From: Aureimonas sp. AU20
GTDB taxonomy: Bacteria > Pseudomonadota > Alphaproteobacteria > Rhizobiales > Rhizobiaceae
Direction: 5' to 3'
NCBI RefSeq assembly: GCF_001442755.1
Contig: NZ_CP006367.1
Coordinates: forward strand, 2,108,001 to 2,172,000
DNA length: 64,000 nt
Shown here: positions 37,797-46,748 of the stretch, one piece after another
How positions within the stretch are numbered: position 1 is the stretch's first letter
How the letters are laid out: every line of letters begins with the position of its first letter
Made by a program: the position numbers and the translations under genes
Notes under the pieces: model-generated
What the model was told of the DNA's origin: nothing
The model's input: only the letters and a program-made list of their open reading frames with translations
Databases searched by the model: none

Positions 37797-38284
37797 CCGA
37801 CACGACCGACACGACAGACAAGACGCGCGTCGACATCTTCACCGACGGTGCCTGCTCCGGCAATCCGGGGCCGGGCGGCTGGGGCGCGATCCTGCGCAGC
37901 GGAGAGACGGAGCGGGAGCTGTCTGGCGGGGAGGCGCACACGACCAACAACCGGATGGAGCTTCTTGCCGCGATCGAAGGCTTGGGCGCGCTGAAACGCG
38001 GCTGCGCCGTGCATCTTCATTCCGACTCGCAATATCTACGCGACGGAATCACCAAGTGGATTCACGGCTGGAAGCGGAACGGCTGGCGGACGGCCGAAAA
38101 GAAGCCGGTGAAGAACGCCGAACTCTGGCAGCGGCTGGACGAGGAGCGCAACCGCCACGACGTGACGTTCCATTGGGTCAAGGGCCATGCCGGCCATGCC
38201 GAGAACGAGCGGGCGGACGAACTGGCCCGCGCGGGCATGGAGCCCTTCAAGCGCAAGCCGGCGAGGATCGCCTCGCCGGCCTGA
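37793..38284 (+). CDS. rnhA: ribonuclease HI
   Basis: Degrades the RNA strand of RNA-DNA hybrids. 163 residues with all catalytic acids visible: [19 protein letters not shown] (Asp), [13 protein letters not shown] (Glu), [13 protein letters not shown] (Asp), and [15 protein letters not shown] (Asp). The basic handle region [16 protein letters not shown] is present. The N-terminal [10 protein letters not shown] repeat is a short polar tail. It overlaps thrB by ATGA, and a hairpin lies at the 3' end. Confidence 0.96.
   Translation: MTDTTDTTDKTRVDIFTDGACSGNPGPGGWGAILRSGETERELSGGEAHTTNNRMELLAAIEGLGALKRGCAVHLHSDSQYLRDGITKWIHGWKRNGWRTAEKKPVKNAELWQRLDEERNRHDVTFHWVKGHAGHAENERADELARAGMEPFKRKPARIASPA
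38257..38280. terminator. hairpin at the 3' end of rnhA, convergent with the peroxiredoxin gene
   Basis: Ten-base perfect stem GCCGGCGAGG (38257-38266) and CCTCGCCGGC (38271-38280), loop ATCG, inside the last rnhA codons and 20 bases from the opposing stop at 38300. There is no T tract, so termination is uncertain. Confidence 0.4.
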
Positions 38285-38299
38285 CGTCTCAATGGCGAA

Positions 38300-38785
38300 T
38301 CAGAGCTGCTGCAGGAGCGCCGAGGCCGCCGAGACCTCGGCCTGACCGGGCGAGGTCTCGATGTTGAGGGCCGCCACCATTCCGTCCCGCACGATCATCG
38401 AATAGCGCTTGGAGCGCACGCCGAGTCCGCCAACCGAAAGATCGGCGTCGAGCCCGGCGGCGCGCGTGAACTCGGCGCTGCCATCCGCAAGGAACAGAAT
38501 CCGATCGCCCGCCTCGGTCGCCTTGGCCCAGGCCTTCATGACGAAGACGTCGTTCACCGCGACGACGGCGATCGTGTCGACACCCTTGGCGCGGATCTCT
38601 TCGTTGAGCTCCAGAAAGCCGGGAAGGTGGTTCATCGTGCAGGTCGGCGTGAACGCGCCGGGAACGGCGAACAGAACCACGGTCTTTCCGCTGAAGACAT
38701 CGTCCGTCGTGAGCGTCTTCGGGCCGTCCTCGCTGGGCGTGCGGAAGGTGGCGGCAGGCAGTTTGTCGCCGATCGATAGGGTCAT
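38300..38785 (-). CDS. peroxiredoxin, Prx5-type
   Basis: Thiol peroxidase of 161 residues. The peroxidatic Cys is in PGAFTPTCTMNHLPGF, with FAVPGA before it and the conserved Arg in the C-terminal half (RSKRYSMIVRDGMV). No second resolving Cys is obvious, so it may rely on glutathione/glutaredoxin. It detoxifies hydrogen peroxide or alkyl hydroperoxides. Start ATG 38785 has GAGGACTGCC before it. The 27-base gap to the next upstream gene (minus strand) suggests co-transcription. Confidence 0.92.
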   Translation of the reverse strand: MTLSIGDKLPAATFRTPSEDGPKTLTTDDVFSGKTVVLFAVPGAFTPTCTMNHLPGFLELNEEIRAKGVDTIAVVAVNDVFVMKAWAKATEAGDRILFLADGSAEFTRAAGLDADLSVGGLGVRSKRYSMIVRDGMVAALNIETSPGQAEVSAASALLQQL

Positions 38786-38812
38786 GGCAGTCCTCTTGTC
38801 TCGTCGATTCGG

Positions 38813-39637
38813 TCAGTTCCGGCGGACCGGAAGCGCGCGGATTAGCTCGCCCTTGCCCCCGTCCGTCAACATGAGATCGACGCGCTCGAGAGCCGGCCCG
38901 GTGCCCGGCCGGGACAGCAAGGGAAGCTCGGCGTGGGCTTGGCCCGAAAGGGAGATCATCGACGGCTTGGCGAAGGCCCAGCCTTCCGGCCCGGACACGA
39001 AGAGATCGCTGGCGCTGGCGAGCGCGCCGGATGGCCCGCTGACCTTGAGCGCGGCTCCGTCCGTCGAGAGCGACGCTTGCCACCCGGCCGCCGGATTGGG
39101 CGCGGGGAGCGCGTCGAACGCACGGCGGACGGCAGCGCGCGCGCCGAGGCTGGTGCTCGGCTCCGTTTCCAATTGAAGTTGGACGGGCAGGCACAGCTCG
39201 CGGCAAAGTCCGATGAGAATTTGCGCGCGCAGGACTAAGCGAGGGCCGGGCGCGCGCTGCGCTTCGATCGCGATGCTTGCCGGCTCGACATAGCCGATGC
39301 TTTCGATGTCACCCTCCAGGAATCGAGTGGGCGCGGGATAGGAGAGTTCGACACCCGTGATACCCTCGCTGCCACCGAAGTCGATCCGAGGCGCGAGGCC
39401 GGCAGCACCGGGGGAGATCCAATAGGTCTTCCAGCCCGGCTTCAGATCAATGTCGAGCGCGGCGCGGATCGCACTCTCCGACTCGATCGCGGTGAGGGTG
39501 ACATGCGCGCCCTCGACTTCGGCCTGCGAGGCGGCGGAGGCCGGCAGGACGGCCGCGAGAAAAAGGGGAAGCAGCGCCAAGGGGCGGAGCCAGCGAGCGA
39601 CCGCCGCTCCGGCCGGAGAAATTTCGTGAGGCGGCAT
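38813..39637 (-). CDS. protein-disulfide reductase DsbD N-terminal domain-like secreted protein
   Basis: 274 residues with a signal peptide (residues about 15-34, LRPLALLPLFLAAVLPASA), then a domain resembling the periplasmic N-terminal domain of DsbD: GWKTYWISPGAAGLAPRIDF, PAPTRFLEGDIESIGYVEPA, and a redox Cys pair in LIGLCRELCLPVQL. The transmembrane and thioredoxin parts of full DsbD are absent, so an unlinked partner must supply electrons. The start at 39637 has GAGGGAAG 5 bases upstream on the minus strand. Divergent from yqgE. Confidence 0.8.
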   Translation of the reverse strand: MPPHEISPAGAAVARWLRPLALLPLFLAAVLPASAASQAEVEGAHVTLTAIESESAIRAALDIDLKPGWKTYWISPGAAGLAPRIDFGGSEGITGVELSYPAPTRFLEGDIESIGYVEPASIAIEAQRAPGPRLVLRAQILIGLCRELCLPVQLQLETEPSTSLGARAAVRRAFDALPAPNPAAGWQASLSTDGAALKVSGPSGALASASDLFVSGPEGWAFAKPSMISLSGQAHAELPLLSRPGTGPALERVDLMLTDGGKGELIRALPVRRN

Positions 39638-39691
39638 GTCTTCCCTCATGTCACAGGTGCAAATCGGCTCGGACATCTTTATCTTCAGCGT

Positions 39692-40300
39692 ATGGACTTC
39701 GAAAACATCCGCAACCGATCCGACGAAGCCTCCTCGCTGGAGGGGCACTTCCTTATCGCCATGCCCGGCATGGAAGATGAGCGATTTGCCCGTTCCGTCG
39801 TCTATGTCTGCGCGCATTCATCCAGCGGAGCCATGGGCTTCATCGTCAACAAGGCGCAGCCGCTGAGCTTCGGCGCGCTGTTGACGCAGCTCGAGATCGT
39901 CAGCGACCCTGACGAGATCCGCCTGCCCGGCAAGGGGCAGGAAGTGCCGGTCTGCCACGGCGGGCCGGTGGAGCGCGGCCGCGGTTTCGTGCTGCATTCC
40001 GACGATTACGATTCCGATTCCACCGTCGTGGTGGAGCAGGGCATCGCGCTCACCCCGACGCTCGACATTTTGAAAGCCATGTCGAACGGCGCTGGCCCGT
40101 CCACCGCGCTGATGGTGCTGGGCTATGCCGGCTGGGGCGCCGGACAGCTGGAAGCCGAGATCGCCGCCAATGGTTGGCTCACCTGCCGGGCCGAACTCGA
40201 CATCGTCTTCGACGCCGAGCTCGACAACAAATACTCGCGGGCGCTCGGCATTCTCGGCATCAACCCTGCCTTCTTGACCAGCGAAGCCGGCCACGCCTGA
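39692..40300 (+). CDS. YqgE/AlgH family protein (UPF0301)
   Basis: 202 residues. Family parts are LEGHFLIAMPGMEDERFARSV (read as two adjoining segments), SSSGAMGFIVNKAQPL, CHGGPVERGRGFVLHSDD, LGYAGWGAGQLEAEIAANGW and the ending SRALGILGINPAFLTSEAGHA. The function is unresolved; the AlgH name comes from an alginate regulation screen. The fold is flavin-reductase-like in shape without known cofactor. Divergent from the DsbD-like gene with a 54-base spacer, so promoters overlap. Confidence 0.92.
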   Translation: MDFENIRNRSDEASSLEGHFLIAMPGMEDERFARSVVYVCAHSSSGAMGFIVNKAQPLSFGALLTQLEIVSDPDEIRLPGKGQEVPVCHGGPVERGRGFVLHSDDYDSDSTVVVEQGIALTPTLDILKAMSNGAGPSTALMVLGYAGWGAGQLEAEIAANGWLTCRAELDIVFDAELDNKYSRALGILGINPAFLTSEAGHA

Positions 40301-40333
40301 CGCGCCTTTCGCGGCTTGGACGATCGGCTGCCG

Positions 40334-43234
40334 CTAGCTGGCAGCCGCCTTGCGCGGCTGGCGCTCCTGCAGCCGGCGTCGCGCTTCCTCGGCGCTGAGC
40401 GGCGGCGAGAACATGTAGCTCTGGACATACTCGCAGTTGAGCTGGCGTAGGCGCTGGGCGTCGGTCTCGTTGTCGACGCCCTCGGCCACGACCGCTAGAC
40501 CCAGCTCATGCGCCATGGTTACGATCGATTGCACGATGATCGGCTTCTGCGGATGCGCCTCGCCGCGCAGGAAGGATTGGTCGATCTTCAGCGTGTCGAA
40601 CGGGAAGCGCATGAGATAGGAGAGGGCGGAATAGCCCGTTCCGAAATCATCCAGCGACAGGCCGACGCCGATCTCCTTCAGACGCTCCAGAAGCTTGGCC
40701 GAACGCTCGGGATTGTCCATCACGAGCGACTCGGTGAGTTCCAGCTTCAGCGTTTCCGGCGGCAGGTTGTAGCGCTTCAGGATGTGACGCACGTCGTTGA
40801 GAAGGTCCTGACGGATCAGCTGGCGGCTCGAAATATTCACCGAGCAGAAGAGCTTCGACTGGCCCGGCAGCTTCTGCCAGTCCGACAGGCGCCGCGTTGC
40901 CTCGTCCAGCGCGAACTGCCCGAGTTGTACGATAAGGCCCGTGCTCTCGGCCATCGGAATGAACTCGACCGGTGAGACAGGCCCACGCTTGGCGTGGTTC
41001 CAGCGCAAGAGGGCCTCGAAACCCACGATCTCGCCCGACGAAAGCTTCACGATCGGCTGGAACATGAGCGAAAGCTCGTTCCGACCGAAGGCGCGGCGAA
41101 GGTCGGATTCCAGTTCCACGCGCCCGGAGGAATGCGTCTTGTAGGCCGGGCGGAAGGGCTCGATCCGGTCACCACCGAGCCGCTTGGCCTGATACATCGC
41201 CAGTTCCGCGTCGCGCAGCACTTCGTCTGCGCTGGCGCCTTCGGTCCAGCCCGTAAGGCCGACGGAGGCGGTCAGGATGATGTCGCGCTCGCCGAAGGCG
41301 ATTGGTGCGCGCACCACTTCGCGCAGCGTCTCGGCAAAGGTACCGACCGCGCCGATCTCGGTTTCCGACATGAGGATCAGACCGAACTGATCGCCCGTCA
41401 GACGCGCCAGCGAATCCTGCGGCTTCAGCACCCGTTTCAGGCGGCGGCCGACGGTGAGCAGGATCGTGTCGCCCGTCGCCATGCCGAAATCGTCGTTCAC
41501 CTGCTTGAAGCGGTCGAGATCGATCACGAAGAGGGTCGGCCGCACGTCGGCATGGCTCATGGCCAGTGCGGCGATGGAGTTCAGCCGGTCGATGAAGAGT
41601 TCGCGATTGGGAAGGCCTGTGAGCTGATCGTGCAGTGCGTCATGGAGCAGGCGCTCCTCGGCCTTCTTTCGGTCCGTCACGTCCTTGAGCGTGCCGACGC
41701 AGCGCACGACCTCGCCGTTGGAGCCGAGCACTGGTCGCGCCTGGAGGTTCATCCAGTGATAATGCCCATCGTCGCTGCGCACCCGGAAATCCTGCGAGAT
41801 GCGTCCGCGCCGGTGCTCGAGGATTGTGTCGAGCGTGACCTTGAACCGGTCGCGGTCGTCGGGATGCAGAATCGGCAGCCAGTCGCGCGCCGGGCCGTTC
41901 ATGGCGGCAACGGGCATGCCGGCGAGACCGTCCGTGTCCGACCCCGCGAAGATACGGTCGCGTGCCACGTCCCAATCCCAGATCGCATCACCCGTGCCGG
42001 CCAGCGCCAGGGCGCGGCGCTCCATGTCCGACAGAATGCCGCTGCCGAAGCTGCCGTTTCCGGCAAAGGCATGCTGCATCACCGTGAAGCCGATCAGAAG
42101 CACTATGAGCACGAGGCCGCCACCCAGCGCCGGCTGGATGATGTCGTTGTGGATTTGGCCGGTGATCGTCAGCCAGCCCGTGCCGAGCCAGGCGATGATG
42201 AGCAGCCATGTCGGGATCAGCATGATCGCGCGGTCATAGCGCACGGCGGAGAGGTAGAGGATCAGGAGGAGGCCAATGCCGGCGGTGGCTGTCATCGACA
42301 TTCGGGCGATGCCCGAGGCCATGGGCGGATCGAAGGCGGCCAGCGCGCCGAGGCCGCCGAGGCCCATCAGCCAGAGCGCGGTGAAGGCGGAGAGAATGCC
42401 ATGCCAGCGGTTGAGGTTGAGATAGGCGTAGAGAAACACGACGAGCGTGAAGGCGAGGGCGACCTCCGTACCCGCGCGCCAGATGCGCTCCTCGCCGGGC
42501 ACGATGGGCACGAGCTTCTGCCAGAAGTCGAAGTCGATGCAGATATAGGCCAACACCGCCCAGGCGAGCGCGGCTGTGGCCGGGAACATGGGCGAGCCCT
42601 TCACCACGAAGAGAATGGTGAGGAAGACGGCGAGCAGGCCGGCGATGCCGAGCACGATGCCGCGATAGAGCGTGAAGGCGTTGACTGTGTCCTTATAGGC
42701 GTTCGGCTCCCACAGGCGGATTTCGGGCAGCTTGTCGCTCGCGAGTTCGGCCACGAAGGTGATGACCGAGCCGGGGTCGAGCGTGACGAGAAAGACGTCG
42801 GCCTCCGGGCTGTCCTGCCGGTCGAGCGCGAAGCCTTCCGACGGCGTGATGGCGACGACGCGCTGCGAGCCGAGATCGGGCCAGATGAGCCCCGAGCCCG
42901 ACAGGCGGAAATGCGGCGCTACGACAAGACGGTCGATCTGCTCGTCCGTGTTGTTGGACAGGGCGAAGACCGCCCAGTTGCCCGAGGGGTTCGGCGAACT
43001 CGATTCCACCTCGATGCGCCGGACGATGCCGTCCGAGCCCGGAATAGTGGAAACCTGAAAATTGGCACCGCGTCCGCGATGCAGATCCACGGCGGGGGCG
43101 AGATCGATTGCCACGTCCTCCCGTCCGATGCTGACGGGCGAAAAGGCGTGTGCGGGCAGGGTGCCGCTGAGCGCGACCAGGAAACAGCCGAAAACCCAGA
43201 ACAGGATGGCCGACAAGCGGGCGAGATGGGGCAT
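40334..43234 (-). CDS. membrane GGDEF/EAL protein, likely cyclic-di-GMP phosphodiesterase
   Basis: 966 residues. Signal peptide (1-30), a periplasmic domain (31-185), about seven membrane helices (186-390, a 7TMR-like layout), a PAS/PAC region (403-525), GGDEF (530-695) and EAL (705-955). The GGDEF signature reads TGDQF (613-617): the first Gly and catalytic Glu are lost, so cyclase activity is unlikely. The EAL domain keeps EAL740-742, N800, E835, D862-D863 (DDFGTGYSAL), K883 and E918. It probably hydrolyses cyclic-di-GMP, with GGDEF as a GTP sensor. By gene order (thrC-M16-GNAT-EAL) it may correspond to Brucella BpdA; this is from memory, not verified. Eight bases after the GNAT gene. Confidence 0.9.
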   Translation of the reverse strand: MPHLARLSAILFWVFGCFLVALSGTLPAHAFSPVSIGREDVAIDLAPAVDLHRGRGANFQVSTIPGSDGIVRRIEVESSSPNPSGNWAVFALSNNTDEQIDRLVVAPHFRLSGSGLIWPDLGSQRVVAITPSEGFALDRQDSPEADVFLVTLDPGSVITFVAELASDKLPEIRLWEPNAYKDTVNAFTLYRGIVLGIAGLLAVFLTILFVVKGSPMFPATAALAWAVLAYICIDFDFWQKLVPIVPGEERIWRAGTEVALAFTLVVFLYAYLNLNRWHGILSAFTALWLMGLGGLGALAAFDPPMASGIARMSMTATAGIGLLLILYLSAVRYDRAIMLIPTWLLIIAWLGTGWLTITGQIHNDIIQPALGGGLVLIVLLIGFTVMQHAFAGNGSFGSGILSDMERRALALAGTGDAIWDWDVARDRIFAGSDTDGLAGMPVAAMNGPARDWLPILHPDDRDRFKVTLDTILEHRRGRISQDFRVRSDDGHYHWMNLQARPVLGSNGEVVRCVGTLKDVTDRKKAEERLLHDALHDQLTGLPNRELFIDRLNSIAALAMSHADVRPTLFVIDLDRFKQVNDDFGMATGDTILLTVGRRLKRVLKPQDSLARLTGDQFGLILMSETEIGAVGTFAETLREVVRAPIAFGERDIILTASVGLTGWTEGASADEVLRDAELAMYQAKRLGGDRIEPFRPAYKTHSSGRVELESDLRRAFGRNELSLMFQPIVKLSSGEIVGFEALLRWNHAKRGPVSPVEFIPMAESTGLIVQLGQFALDEATRRLSDWQKLPGQSKLFCSVNISSRQLIRQDLLNDVRHILKRYNLPPETLKLELTESLVMDNPERSAKLLERLKEIGVGLSLDDFGTGYSALSYLMRFPFDTLKIDQSFLRGEAHPQKPIIVQSIVTMAHELGLAVVAEGVDNETDAQRLRQLNCEYVQSYMFSPPLSAEEARRRLQERQPRKAAAS

Positions 43235-43242
43235 GGAGAGCG

Positions 43243-43884
43243 TCAGGGCCTTGTCCCGGCGAGCGAAAGATCGGGCATCGAATCGGCATGATAGCCGCCA
43301 CTGGCAGCCCAGTCTTCGGCCAGCAACGAATAGAGCAGGTGATCCTCCCAGACACCGGCGATTTTCAGGTATCGCCTGAGATGGCCCTCCCGACTGAAGC
43401 CACAGCTTTCCAGAAGGCCGATCGAGCGGGCATTGTTCGGCACGCAAGCCGCCTCCACTCGGTGCAGCCCCTCGATCTCGAAGGCGAAAACGGAGATCGT
43501 GCGCACGGCGCGTGTCATGATCCCGCGCCCGGCATGGCGTTCGCCCATCCAATAGCCGAGGGTGGCGGATTGGGCCACCCCCCTCTGGAGGCGCCCAAGT
43601 GTCAGCCCGCCATAGAGCGTGGCGCCGCTCGGGTCGAACACGAAGAACGTGTAGCTCGTGCGCTCCCGAGCGTCCTTGATATAGCGGTCCAGTCGCAGCC
43701 GGAAGGCCGATCGGCTCAACTCGTTGCCGGTCCAGCTGGGTTCCCAGGGCGTGAGAAAGGCCCGGCTGGCCTCGCGCAGCTCCCGCCAGCGCTCGTAGTC
43801 GCCCCGGCGGGGCATCCGAAGCAGGATGCCGGGTCCGCTCAGGACGGGCTGAGCGGAAGCTTGAACCCAATCCAGCCAACCCAT
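43243..43884 (-). CDS. GNAT family N-acetyltransferase, RimJ-like
   Basis: 213 residues of the RimJ/RimL class that acetylates N-terminal amines of ribosomal or other proteins. Parts seen: GILLRMPRRGDYERWRELRE, SYTFFVFDPSGATLYGGLTL, the acetyl-CoA loop in GYWMGERHAGRGIMTRAVR, and HRVEAACVPNNARSIGLLES, CGFSREGHLRRYLKIAGVW. The target is unknown. It lies 10 bases after the M16 peptidase stop and 8 before the GGDEF/EAL gene, in a minus-strand run thrC-M16-GNAT-EAL. Confidence 0.88.
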   Translation of the reverse strand: MGWLDWVQASAQPVLSGPGILLRMPRRGDYERWRELREASRAFLTPWEPSWTGNELSRSAFRLRLDRYIKDARERTSYTFFVFDPSGATLYGGLTLGRLQRGVAQSATLGYWMGERHAGRGIMTRAVRTISVFAFEIEGLHRVEAACVPNNARSIGLLESCGFSREGHLRRYLKIAGVWEDHLLYSLLAEDWAASGGYHADSMPDLSLAGTRP

Positions 43885-43894
43885 GCCGGCTGGA

Positions 43895-45205
43895 TCAGAC
43901 GTTCGCCGCGGCCACGCGCGGCCGCCCGGAGAGGGCGGGGGTCGCCCCGCCCTGCATCAGTTGGTCGAGGGACGGCAGGCGCGACACCGGCCCTATCGCG
44001 GCGAGCGTCGGCACGGCATCGACGAAGGTCGTCTGCGCCAGACCCGCCAGCCGCTCCGCCGTGATGGCGGCGAGCCGGTCGAGAAGCTCCGTGTTGCTGA
44101 TGATGGCGCCGTTGAACATGAGTTGACGGGCGATCTGCCCCGCGCGCGAAGCCGGGCTCTCCTGGCTCATCAGAAGGCTGGAGCGCATCTGCGCCCGAGC
44201 CCGCACGACTTCCTTCTCGGTGATGCCCTCGGCGGCACGGACCAGTTCTTCGACGATCACCGGCGCGAGCTCGGCAAGCTCTTCCTCGCCGGTCGCAGCA
44301 TGGACGCCGAAGATGCCGCAGTCCGAAAAGCTCCAATGGAAGGCCGAGATGGCGTAGCAGAGGCCCCGCGTTTCCCGCACTTCTTGGAACAGGCGGGACG
44401 ACATGCCGCCGCCTAGGATGATGGAGAGAACCTGTGCGGAATAGAAGTCGCGCTGGTAGTAGGGTCGGCCCTTGAAGCCGAGCACCATCTGCGCGTCGGA
44501 CAGGTCGCGCTCCTCGCGGAACTCGCCGCCGGTATAAAGCGCGGGCGTGCGTTCGATCCCGCCAGGGCTGCTGGCGATCTCGGCGCCGAAGGCGGCGGAG
44601 ACGCGATCCACGATGTCCTGATGCGACACCGCGCCGGCGGCCGAGACCACCATGCGATCCGGCCCGTAATGGCGCTTGAGATAGTTGCGCAGGTCTTCGG
44701 GCGTGAAGGAGCGCACGCTGTCGCGCGTGCCCAGGATCGGGCGGCCAATCACCTGCGATTCGAAGGCGCATTGCTGAAAATGGTCGAAAACGATGTCGTC
44801 CGGCGTATCCTCGGCGGCGCCGAGTTCTTGCAGCACGACCTGTTGCTCGCGCTCCAGCTCTTCCTCGTCGAAGCGCGAATCGAGAAGGATGTCCGACAGG
44901 ATGTCGAGCGCCAGCGGCACGTCGTTCTTCATGACCCGGGCGTAGAACGCCGTGGTCTCGACGCTGGTGGAGGCGTTCAGCTCGCCCCCGACATCCTCGA
45001 TTTCCTCGGCGATCTGGCGCGCCGTGCGGCGCGTCGTGCCCTTGAAGGCCATGTGTTCGAGGAGATGCGCGATGCCATGCTCGCGCTCCGTCTCGTCACG
45101 CGCCCCGGCCTTGACCCAGACGCCCAAGGCCGCGCTTTCCAGCGTCGGCATGGTTTCGGTCGCGACCGTCAGTCCGTTGGAAAGGCGCGTGATCTCGACG
45201 CTCAT
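43895..45205 (-). CDS. M16 family zinc peptidase (pitrilysin-like)
   Basis: 436 residues. The inverted zinc motif is HLLEHMAFKG (HxxEH, residues about 49-53) within GIAHLLEHMAFKGTTRRTA, with the third ligand Glu in SVETTAFYARV. The two-domain architecture, with RETRGLCYAISAFH in the C-terminal half, resembles mitochondrial processing peptidase beta. The presence of the zinc residues suggests an active processing peptidase. Start ATG 45205 overlaps the thrC stop (ATGA); the downstream GNAT gene follows by 10 bases. Confidence 0.93.
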   Translation of the reverse strand: MSVEITRLSNGLTVATETMPTLESAALGVWVKAGARDETEREHGIAHLLEHMAFKGTTRRTARQIAEEIEDVGGELNASTSVETTAFYARVMKNDVPLALDILSDILLDSRFDEEELEREQQVVLQELGAAEDTPDDIVFDHFQQCAFESQVIGRPILGTRDSVRSFTPEDLRNYLKRHYGPDRMVVSAAGAVSHQDIVDRVSAAFGAEIASSPGGIERTPALYTGGEFREERDLSDAQMVLGFKGRPYYQRDFYSAQVLSIILGGGMSSRLFQEVRETRGLCYAISAFHWSFSDCGIFGVHAATGEEELAELAPVIVEELVRAAEGITEKEVVRARAQMRSSLLMSQESPASRAGQIARQLMFNGAIISNTELLDRLAAITAERLAGLAQTTFVDAVPTLAAIGPVSRLPSLDQLMQGGATPALSGRPRVAAANV

Positions 45206-46611
45206 GCGGCGGCCCCGTGTCGAACGGCGCGGCTGCGCTCGCGGATGTAGGTCTGGACAGCGTCGAGATCGTTCGGCAGCACGTCGAACTTCTCGTCCCG
45301 CACCATCAGGTCGGCATGGCTCGGCGGCAGCGGCGGCTCGATGCCGCACGCCGCCTTGACGGAGGCCGGGAACTTGGCGGGATGAGCGGTGCCGAGCGTG
45401 ATCATCGTGACATCGCCCATGTGCCGGTCGGCCACCGAGACACCGACCGCCGTGTGCGGGTCGAGGAGATAGGCCGTGGTGCCGAGATAGCGCTTGATGG
45501 TTTCGGCGGTCTTGGCCTCGTCCGTGCGGCCGGCGTCGAATTCGGCGCGGATCCTCGCGACCATATCCTCCGGCAACGTGAAAGCACCGGACTGGCGCAG
45601 CTGCTGCATGAGGCGGCGCACCGTCTCGGCATCGCGCCCGCTCGCCTCGAACAGGAGGCGCTCGAAATTGGAGGAAATCTCGATGTCCATGGAGGGCGAC
45701 ATGGTGGCGTGGACGCCCTCCATCTCGTAGCGCCCGGTCTGCATCGTGCGCTCCAGAATGTCGTTCTGGTTGGTCGCGATGATCAGGCGCTCCACCGGCA
45801 GGCCCATGCGCTTCGCGGCATAGCCGGCGAAAATGTCGCCGAAATTCCCCGTCGGTACGGTGAAGGACACCGGGCGACGCGGCGCGCCGACGCTGGCGGC
45901 GGCGGTGAAGTAGTAGACGATCTGAGCCATGATGCGGGCCCAGTTGATCGAGTTGACGCCCGATAAAGCCGACTCGGCGCGGAAGCCCGCGTCGTTGAAC
46001 ATGGCCTTCACCAGGGCCTGACAGTCGTCGAACGTGCCTTCAACCGCGACCGGATGGACATTCGCCATGCCGGCGGTCGTCATCTGACGCTGCTGGACGG
46101 GCGAGACGCGGCCCTTGGGAAAGAGAATGAACATGTCGGTGCGGTCGCTGCCGGCGAAGGCGGCGATGGCGGCGCCGCCCGTGTCGCCCGAGGTCGCGCC
46201 GACGATCGTGGCGCGCCGCTGCCGTTTGGCGAGGACATGGTCCATCAGCCGCGACAGGAGCTGCATGGCGACGTCCTTGAAGGCGAGCGTCGGCCCGTGA
46301 AAAAGCTCCAGCACGAAATGCCGGTCGCCGATCTGCACCAGCGGCGCGACGGCGGGGTGGCGGAAGGTCGCATAGGCCTCGCGCACCATGCGCTCCAGAT
46401 CGGCCGGGGCGATGTCGTCGCCGACGAAGGGCGACAGAACCTCGAGCGCCACGTCGGCATAGGGGCGGCCGGCGAAGGATGCGATCGTCTCGGGCGAGAG
46501 GGTCGGCCAGGTTTCGGGCACGTAGAGTCCGCCGTCCGTCGCAAGACCCGCCAGAAGAACGTCGGCAAAACCAAGGGTCGGAGCTTCGCCCCGCGAACTC
46601 ACATATCTCAA
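45202..46611 (-). CDS. thrC: threonine synthase
   Basis: PLP enzyme converting O-phosphohomoserine to threonine, the step after ThrB. 469 residues with the Hyphomicrobiales long-type N-terminus RYVSSRGEAPTLGFADVLLA, PLP Lys in HGPTLAFKDVAMQLL, and GATSGDTGGAAIAAFAGSD, with KGRVSPVQQRQMTT and TVPTGNFGDIFAGYAAKRMG. The start is a TTG at 46611: GGGAG lies five bases upstream and the family N-terminus begins here. It overlaps the M16 peptidase gene by ATGA. Confidence 0.95.
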   Translation of the reverse strand: MRYVSSRGEAPTLGFADVLLAGLATDGGLYVPETWPTLSPETIASFAGRPYADVALEVLSPFVGDDIAPADLERMVREAYATFRHPAVAPLVQIGDRHFVLELFHGPTLAFKDVAMQLLSRLMDHVLAKRQRRATIVGATSGDTGGAAIAAFAGSDRTDMFILFPKGRVSPVQQRQMTTAGMANVHPVAVEGTFDDCQALVKAMFNDAGFRAESALSGVNSINWARIMAQIVYYFTAAASVGAPRRPVSFTVPTGNFGDIFAGYAAKRMGLPVERLIIATNQNDILERTMQTGRYEMEGVHATMSPSMDIEISSNFERLLFEASGRDAETVRRLMQQLRQSGAFTLPEDMVARIRAEFDAGRTDEAKTAETIKRYLGTTAYLLDPHTAVGVSVADRHMGDVTMITLGTAHPAKFPASVKAACGIEPPLPPSHADLMVRDEKFDVLPNDLDAVQTYIRERSRAVRHGAAA

Positions 46612-46748
46612 AGATGACTCCCGTCGGCCCTTGCGGGCGGCTGGTTCCGGCATGTCGGGACGTTCGCCCTTCCCATGCCGAGACTGGTCGCAACTCGGCT
46701 GGGTGCCTGATATAGACCGAGCGACCATCCTATGGGAAGAACCGGCCG

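Noticed and set aside
40301..40345. Hairpin CGGCTGCC/GGCAGCCG at the end of the GGDEF/EAL gene as a terminator
   Set aside because: The stem is good but there is no T tract on either strand, and it includes the stop codon, so evidence for termination is weak.
40994..43291. A 765-codon open frame antisense to the GGDEF/EAL gene
   Set aside because: The opposite strand encodes intact GGDEF/EAL and membrane domains; this frame has low-complexity charged sequence and no recognised domain.
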